From NCBI RefSeq assembly GCF_037038585.1, contig NC_092520.1:188522604-188586603 (forward strand): a stretch of 64,000 bases of DNA, read 5' to 3'. This document shows, in pieces, positions 57,444 through 64,000 of the stretch. A program made the translations under genes and the position numbers. This stretch comes from Patagioenas fasciata (taxonomy: Eukaryota; Chordata; Aves; Columbiformes; Columbidae). Within the stretch, counting starts at the first letter, position 1. Each line of letters opens with the position of its first letter. Below the pieces are notes generated by a model. The model made no database searches, was not told the DNA's origin, and worked only from the letters and a program-made list of their open reading frames with translations.

Positions 57444-58781
57444 GTAGGGGTGGGTGGGGTGCTGCGCCAAGCCCGGCCGTCCTGTTGTATCCCGGCTTTC
57501 TGAGCCGAGAGGCTGTGGAGCGTGCTCGGCTCTTGCCGCAGGGCTTGTATTTTTATGGATTCGCTGCGGCCGGGCCTGTCAGTCAGGGGGCGGGAGGAGG
57601 GTCGGCGGGGAAGCCGAGGGAGGGCTGGACCGGCCGCCGCGCCGGCCCCGGCGCATCTCCCGCCGCTCCTTGTACGGTGCGGGCCCGGCGGGGGCGGGGC
57701 CCGGCGGCCGGTGGAGGCCGCGGCTGCTCTGCCGGCTCCTCGCTGCCGCCCAGGCTGTGGGCACGGCCGCTCCCGCTGTTCGCCGGGGGAACGCTGAGAG
57801 GGGACGGTGGGGAAAGGAAGAAAAGACGCGGGGCACTCTCCCTTCCCCTTCCTCCATCGGCACTTCCCGTTTCTGAGGCCTCTTGCCACTGCCCGCCGGC
57901 TGCCCGGAGCACCGGCCCCGTCCGCCCGAAGAGCGGCTTCGTGCCGGCCCTGCCCTGGCCATCCCTCCGTGTCACCCCCGCGGGCTTTGGGACGAGATGG
58001 GATACGGGAGAGGAGGGAGGGTGGGGGATGAGGAAAGCTGTTCTACTTCCTGTTAGGAGACGATAATTGGGGAAGTGTAAGGTCAGAGAGCAGAGGGTCT
58101 GGGTTAACAAGATGTACATGCAATCTCTTTTTATGGCAATTGCAAACTTCTTAGATTCAAGACAGATATTTAACGAAAAACCTCGCAAGGAACAGAGTGT
58201 CTTGTGATACCTCAGTTATCAGTGCTCCGTGTCTTCCTCCACTGGATCCAGCCTCATGGCAGCTGCCAGTTTCAGAGCCAGGGTGTGGTGGGTTGTGTAT
58301 ATGCTGCTGGTGTCTTTATGTAATGCACAGTATTATTCATTTCCGACTTGAAAAATGTAGGTTTTCATGGCTGTGGAAGCTGTGAGGTGACTGAAATGTG
58401 GGAGACATCAAAGAAATGATGTTTCAAACTTATCTGAAGTTACAAGAAGGATGTCCAAAATGTCTAGTTATAATACGACAGATTTTCTGCATGTTTGAGA
58501 TTAATAGGACCATGTTTCAGAGCTACAGATGCGCTATACACAATGAGATCCATAGTGCTAGGATCTCACTGTTTTTTCCCAAGAGACTTTAAGACTGTGC
58601 CTTCTTCTACCTAATTTACATTCAAATACTGCCTCTCTGTTGGTACAAGTAGTAATGGAATCAGGAAGTATATGTGATAGTCCATTATTTTTTCAGGCCC
58701 TTAAATACAAGTCACTGTAATCCAGTATGCTATTACTAGAGGATATGCTTGAAAATACTTAATCCACAAGTTATCTTGGCA

Positions 58782-59045
58782 TCACAGAACGGCTGAGGTA
58801 GGAAGGCGCCTCCGGAGGTCCATTTTGTCCAACCCCGCTGCTCAAGCATGGTCATCTAGAGCAGGCTGCTCAGGACCATACTGGCTTTTGAAAATCTCTG
58901 AGGATACAGACTCCAAAACCTCACTGGGCAACCTGTGCCAGCACTGGGTCACCCTCCCAGTAAAAAAGTGTTGCCTTATGCTCAGACAGCACCTCCTGCA
59001 TTTCGTTTTGTGCCCGTTGTCTCTCATCCTGTCAAATAACAAAAG
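58782..59045 (-). mobile_element. CR1 LINE fragment, 3' end
   Basis: Reverse-oriented CR1: ATCACAGAACGGCTGAGGTA, CTCCGGAGGTCCATTTTGTC, CAACCCCGCTGCTCAAGCAT, GTCATCTAGAGCAGGCTGCT, GGCAACCTGTGCCAGCACTG and GTGCCCGTTGTCTCTCATCC. It is well preserved and contains the element's 3' end at its left edge. Confidence 0.92.
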
Positions 59046-61015
59046 GTAAAATGGCATTTTTATCTTGCTTCTGTATGATATGCAAAGTGCTGCCTGTGCT
59101 TTTGTGACTGGTGGAGTTAAGTTCTGAACTGTCTTATATCCCTTAAGTCCAATTTTTCTGTTCTGCCCAAATGAATGCAGACCTTCTAGAGACTTCCTGC
59201 CTTAATAAAAGTGAATAGGATCAGTACTCTTCCATTGTACATTTATATTGATTCCTTTGTCCCCTTAAGTCCCATATAAAATTGATTGTCCTATATGAGT
59301 AATATTTTCCAAGCCTGGCAGTATATTTTATTGGCTAATAAAGCAAAGATGGGTAACACTGCAAACTCTTGGAAAAGCAGGCAAATATCCATGCAGATCT
59401 TGTGATGCTTTCAGTTTTTAATTTTGATGCATTTAAGTAGTGCTATCATTTTACAATAAAAATGTGTACTACTAAAAAACTTTAATCATTTTCTGATGGT
59501 ATTAAACTAAAATCTAGGTAATTTTGCACTCTGAATGGATTAAATAGAAGACAATACTCAGTTTAGAGTAAAATATTTTTTGGGAGAGACTAAGTTAATG
59601 TAATTTTAAGTGTGACAGATTTGCCCTCTACTGAGCTGCTAGATGAATACCGAATGAGGAATTAAATTTAGAAGTCCCAGTTCTTAATACATATGGAGAT
59701 CCTGGACTGAATTTCTTCAGTTTTAATTAATTCATGGTATCTCAATTGACACTTGTTATGAAAGAAACTGTAAATATTTTTGAAGTTAAAACTTGTCAAA
59801 CTCCATAAAAATGTTATCTCAAACATTCAGTTTTACTGAGCTAAAAAAATCAGCTGGATAGCATTTTGAAAAGCACACCCTCCTCACTCATCCAGTTGGG
59901 ACTATAAACAAATGTAGGAGTAGAAGCAGACAGACAAGCATTCATTTTCATGGGGAATAAAGCACATTGCTCCTTTATATACTTTTCTCCTGTGATACAG
60001 AACTGACACTATCGAAGGCTGACACAGATGGTGGTAGAGTTTTGTAGGTAATTTCAATAGAGACATAACTGTAACACTAATCAAAACTGCTGAGGAGGAA
60101 AGAGGGTGAACAGAATAATTTGGTTGTACCAGACGCCTAAGGATGCTTTAAAATAGTGAGATAAAGTGATGTATTCCTAAGTCAAGTTCTGAAGGGTCTT
60201 TGATTCATGTCTTGCTTTGACCTAAGTGTTGCAAAGACAGTATGTGGTTCCATCTGCAGCAGCTCTATCTTCCTGTTGCTGTCTAGTAGTCAGTTTAAGA
60301 TGGCTGTGTTTAGCTCTAGTGTAATTCAGAATTAAAACCTGCAGTGTGTAGTGTAAGTGAGAATACTGAAATGGCATGAATTGGAGTAGTGGCAAAATAG
60401 GGAGTTATAGTTCAGGTAAAGAAGCTCTAAAACCAAGGAAGGAGAAGAGTCAGTTGCCAGGAAGAACATGATTTCAATATGCATGATTGAGTGATTTCAA
60501 AGCCAATTTTGTTCCTTAGATTCACATTTTAGCATGAGATTTTTGAAGCGTTGCTTATCTTTTAAAGTCATGATAGTAAATGTGAGGATAAATTTTAAAA
60601 AGCTTTATTACAAAAATCTGAGAACTATTTGTAGTAAATATGATGTGTGAGATTTGTGAACATCCAAAGATCTGAAGTTGGGCCATTGCCACTGAAAGTT
60701 ACTGGCTTTAGCATCCAGTACCAGGATTTTTCCAGTGATAAAAACAGCTTTTGTGAAACAGTATTTTGTAGTTGCTTTATTCACGTAAGAGCTTTCAAAA
60801 TTTCAGTGTCCTAGGTGGAAAAACAAAAGTTTATGCTTGTTTTGGTCTATAAATAAAAATGAGGTGTGAGAGATAGAAATCTTGAAGCCCTGAACTCTTG
60901 AGGGAGATAATGAATGGAAGTCATCACTTCTATGCCCTTCCTATGGGAAATGCATCCTCACTTAACAAGTCTGGAATGCTATAACTATTTATTTATTCAG
61001 CATATTTGCAGTAGG

Positions 61016-61064
61016 TTTTTTTTTTTTTTGAAGTCTAGTAAGCTTTTTTTTTTTTTTTTTTTTT
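61016..61064 (+). repeat. Two T homopolymers (T14 and T21)
   Basis: T14 at 61016-61029 and T21 at 61044-61064, separated by GAAGTCTAGTAAGC. These are slippage-prone runs in CAPZA2 intron 1. Confidence 0.93.
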
Positions 61065-62964
61065 CAATTTTATTTTGTTCCAATTTCTCTACAAATTGTT
61101 TTCCTACCTGTGGTTATGTCAAACTAATAAGCATATATAAAAATGCTTTTAATGAGCATATTAGTGTGTATATAAAAGCTACAATTTACCTAGATTATTA
61201 TAGGCAATGATTAATGGAAGGTACTGATTTTACTGTAAAAGATGCATTTACTAATGTAAATATTCATTAGCAAATAACAGTGCAAATGCCAGACAAGACT
61301 AAAACTATTTAAATCATAAAACTAGTGTTCTGCAGTCCGTTTTTGGTGACTCAGGGTTATGTTTAGTGTGGATTTTGTTGTGTGGGGTTTTTTTAATAGG
61401 AATCTCTTCTCTACCAAGCGCAGGAGTTAAATAGCTCTATTGTCATCTAGCTAAAACCTGAGAAAATCAGGAAGTCTTTAGGTCGGAAAGGGGAGACTCC
61501 TTGTAGGGAAGGATAACACATCACAATTTTTAATACAAAAATTAGCTCTTGCATTCCATAAAATGCCAAGCATATAAATATGGGAATTGTTGAACATGAT
61601 CTTAAAAAAGGGACCACACCCTTCAGTAAGGTTATATTTCATCAGTTCCCAGTGATCAGGAAGGCATGTTCACTAAGGTGGGGTTTAACAGGAGGTCAGC
61701 TTGCTGTAATTAGAGCAAAACTTCTGATGAGGAAGTACTCCTGTTTGTGAAAAGGAGCCAGTTTAGCTGCCAGGTGCATTGGGTAGCTTTGTAACTTAAG
61801 TTAGGTGTCAATACCTACAGATCAAAGTAATAAAGGTGTGTGTCTTACACCAACAAAACTGCAGTTTAGTTTTGTCAGATTGCTTAAGGAAAACTTGTGT
61901 CTTTACTCAGTGCCTGAGATGAAAAGTCTGTGCCAGTGAAATACATTCTTTTGTGTATGTAACTTTGTCTTCAAAACATAATAAGGTGATGACAGATCTC
62001 ATCTGCATGTACAAGGCCACCAATGCGGGAGGTTCAGATTCAGGTGTTTCCTTAATGCAAGCATAAACCTTTATCCTGAAACTGCTTCAGAAGTGTTAGC
62101 AGGTTTTTTTGACAGGAGAATATTGCTTTTTTTAAAAAGTCTTCACATGTATTACAGCTGCATATGTGCTCTAAATCATTAATTTTGGAAGGATCTTGAA
62201 TTCTCACTTTTGGAAGTACTCTGATTGAGACATGGAGACTGTAGATGATTAGAAGCAGAATGTGAATAGCCTTTTGTAGGTATAATTGCACTGTAATCTG
62301 TAAGGTCAACTTAAGGTAAAGTTTTGCAAGTGTCCTTAATGTTATTTCTTTGTAGTTCATCAGTGTACACTTTGTTTTATATTGAAAAGTGCAGCTTTGC
62401 TAATGTGTCTAGCAGGAGAATCTTATGAATTCTCTGGTTCTTGTTATATTTAAATTTGAAATGGAAATGCTGTAACAGGTTCTGATGGCAGGTTGAAAAA
62501 CCTTTAATAATGAAATTTGAAATAACTCAGTTGTTGTTTAAATGTATCTTCTGTTTAATTCACTACATTATCAAAGGGGTGAAATTTCACTTTTTTCCAC
62601 AAGTGAAATGTAACAGAAGTTGTGTGGAAGGAATTGTTTTTGCAAAGGTGGGGTTAAACTCAATGGTTACACTTTGATAACATTTTGAGGAAATTCTTTA
62701 ATAAGAATGAGGAAGCTGGGAGTGCTGCTCAGAGTGACACGTAATTCTGAATATAGCAGTCCTCTCAAAATTAAGATTTTTATGTACGTCCTAAGATATC
62801 GTAGTGCGTTGACTTGAGTTAGGAATTAGTTTTTTTAAAAATGCATCAGTACCCTTGAGATTGAACAACAGAAATTGTAATCCCTTGGTTGTGAAATTGC
62901 AGGAGGTGTTCCACATGTCTGAAAAAATGATCAGATACTGTGTGTATAACTGCAAAGAATAACT

Positions 62965-63235
62965 TCATTTATTTGTAGAGTCATACAGGCTGGAAGAAAC
63001 TTCTGGAGGTAACCTGAATGCTGCTTGGTCAAAGCAGGCCAGCAGAGATCAGATTTCTTAGGGACTTGCACTTTGAGTTTTGGTATCTCCAAGAATGGAG
63101 AGTGCACAGGCTCTGACATATCGCAAAGTTTACCTACACTCATGGACAAAAACTTTTCTTAATATTTAATTGGTGTGTCCAGTGCTGCTCGTCTTTTCAC
63201 TGTGCACCTCCGTAGAAGGTTATTAGGCAAAATTG
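62965..63235 (-). mobile_element. Worn CR1 LINE fragment, reverse
   Basis: Blocks like GAGTCATACAGGCTGGAAGA, CTTCTGGAGGTAACCTGAAT, GTATCTCCAAGAATGGAGAG and, after diverged sequence, TTTTCACTGTGCACCTCCGT follow the order of reversed CR1 3' sequence. Older than the copy at 58782. Confidence 0.75.
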
Positions 63236-64000
63236 CCTATTTTTTACAAGCCGAAAATAATCATGTGAAGCTTAAAGATGAACACAGATAAAATCTCTTA
63301 ATCCAAATACAAGATCAGTGCTTTCTAGAACTGCAGTTTGTATATTCTTTCGTTATTAGCAGTTTGAAGAAATTAGATACTTTTTTGTGGACTTTGACTT
63401 TTCTCATGTCACAGAGTGTTTATTTGAGTGGACCATCAAAAACCCCGTGCTTGTTGCCTCTGTGCTCACAGAACTCTTGCAGAAGCTTCCTATCCAAGAA
63501 ACCTCATAGTTTAAGTAGATAAGAGAAACAAATTGAACTAAAAATAGAGAAGAGTAATAGAAAAAAATTGCTGACAAATCCGGTAATGAAACTGGAGACA
63601 ATAATTTGTGATATAACAGGGAAGGTTCTATTGCCTACCAACACTGACATCAACCTGCAGTTCTGCTGTGAAATACCATCTTTGATTCATTGCAGTTTTG
63701 ACAGCCAAAGGGGAATAGGATAAGGATTTTAGCCATGTTATTTAGTGAATAACTATTTTTCTCAGGCAGCACTGTAATATTTCCTTCCATTTTTCTGAAA
63801 GCAGAGTATAAAGGAATTTGAACTGCTCATGCAGAAATGAAAGCAGATTTTTCAGCATATGGAAATTACCTTTTTTATCCTTGACTAAAGAAACTTCTGA
63901 AAATGTAAAATGTTTCACTTTCTTAACAGAAGGCATTAAAACTTTCAACCTAATAGGTAACTTTAAGAGAGAATTTTAAGATACTGGAATTGGGCTGGGG

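Larger units (their letters stand above)
57100..58000 (+). promoter_or_regulatory. CAPZA2: CAPZA2 promoter, CpG island
   Basis: A strongly GC- and CpG-rich stretch of about 0.9 kb in otherwise AT-rich DNA, spanning the first CAPZA2 exon and the start of intron 1. There is no TATA box near the gene start. Elements visible are the NRF1-type palindrome (57296-57307), GC boxes (57311-57320, 57344-57353 region), a guanine-quadruplex motif (57362-57380) and a YY1-type AAGATGGCGG over the start codon. This is a typical housekeeping promoter. The transcription start probably lies between about 57310 and 57395. Confidence 0.85.
57444..64000 (+). other. CAPZA2 intron 1 (5' part)
   Basis: The intron begins GTAGGG within the CpG island, turns AT-rich after about 58070 and runs past the window end. 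It holds two reverse CR1 fragments (58782-59045, 62965-63235) and long T runs (61016-61064). I found no second exon of CAPZA2 and no other gene. The two long frames in the first 600 bases reflect GC-rich sequence lacking stops. Confidence 0.85.

Noticed and set aside
56990-57889. 299-codon frame on the minus strand across the CAPZA2 promoter
   Set aside because: It overlaps the end of a CR1 copy and the CpG island, is Arg/Pro/Gly-rich as expected of GC-rich DNA lacking stops, and matches no known protein.
57383-58066. 227-codon plus-strand frame across CAPZA2 exon 1 and intron 1
   Set aside because: It is out of frame with the CAPZA2 start codon and reads through a good splice donor; a composition effect of the CpG island.

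Overview
The window is vertebrate nuclear DNA, most likely from a bird. The reasons are spliced genes with GT/AG introns, several CR1 LINE fragments (the dominant avian retroelement), compact introns, no mammalian-type SINEs, and MET and CAPZA2 in the same order and orientation as in other amniotes. The species cannot be fixed from the sequence alone.

Layout: (1) 1-32626 is the 3' half of the MET (hepatocyte growth factor receptor) gene on the + strand. Thirteen coding exons, numbered 9-21 by the human scheme, join into one uninterrupted frame of 681 codons plus a stop. They encode the end of the second and all of the third and fourth IPT domains, the transmembrane helix, the juxtamembrane regulatory exon, the whole tyrosine kinase and the C-terminal docking tail. 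Exons 1-8 lie upstream of the window. (2) 32627 to about 34780 is the probable MET 3' UTR, with several AATAAA signals. (3) About 34780-57100 is a 22 kb intergenic interval with no gene I can support. It holds CR1 fragments, two CTCF-like motifs in convergent orientation and unique AT-rich sequence. (4) About 57100-58000 is a CpG-rich promoter that starts CAPZA2 (F-actin capping protein alpha-2) on the + strand. Only its first coding exon (13 codons, 57405-57443) is present, and intron 1 runs to the window end.

The two genes have separate jobs: MET is a cell-surface receptor kinase and CAPZA2 is a housekeeping actin-filament cap. The housekeeping-type promoter (NRF1 palindrome, GC boxes, YY1-like start, G-quadruplex motif) contrasts with the AT-rich surroundings. 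The most interesting points are a MET tail that stops nine residues short of the human end, weak splice donors on both sides of the regulatory exon 14, conserved caspase-type sites, convergent CTCF-like motifs between the genes, and ancient palindromic repeat relics in MET introns. I found no clearly new biological system, no CRISPR array, no viral gene and no RNA gene. All comparisons to human proteins and repeat consensuses are from memory, not from a search.
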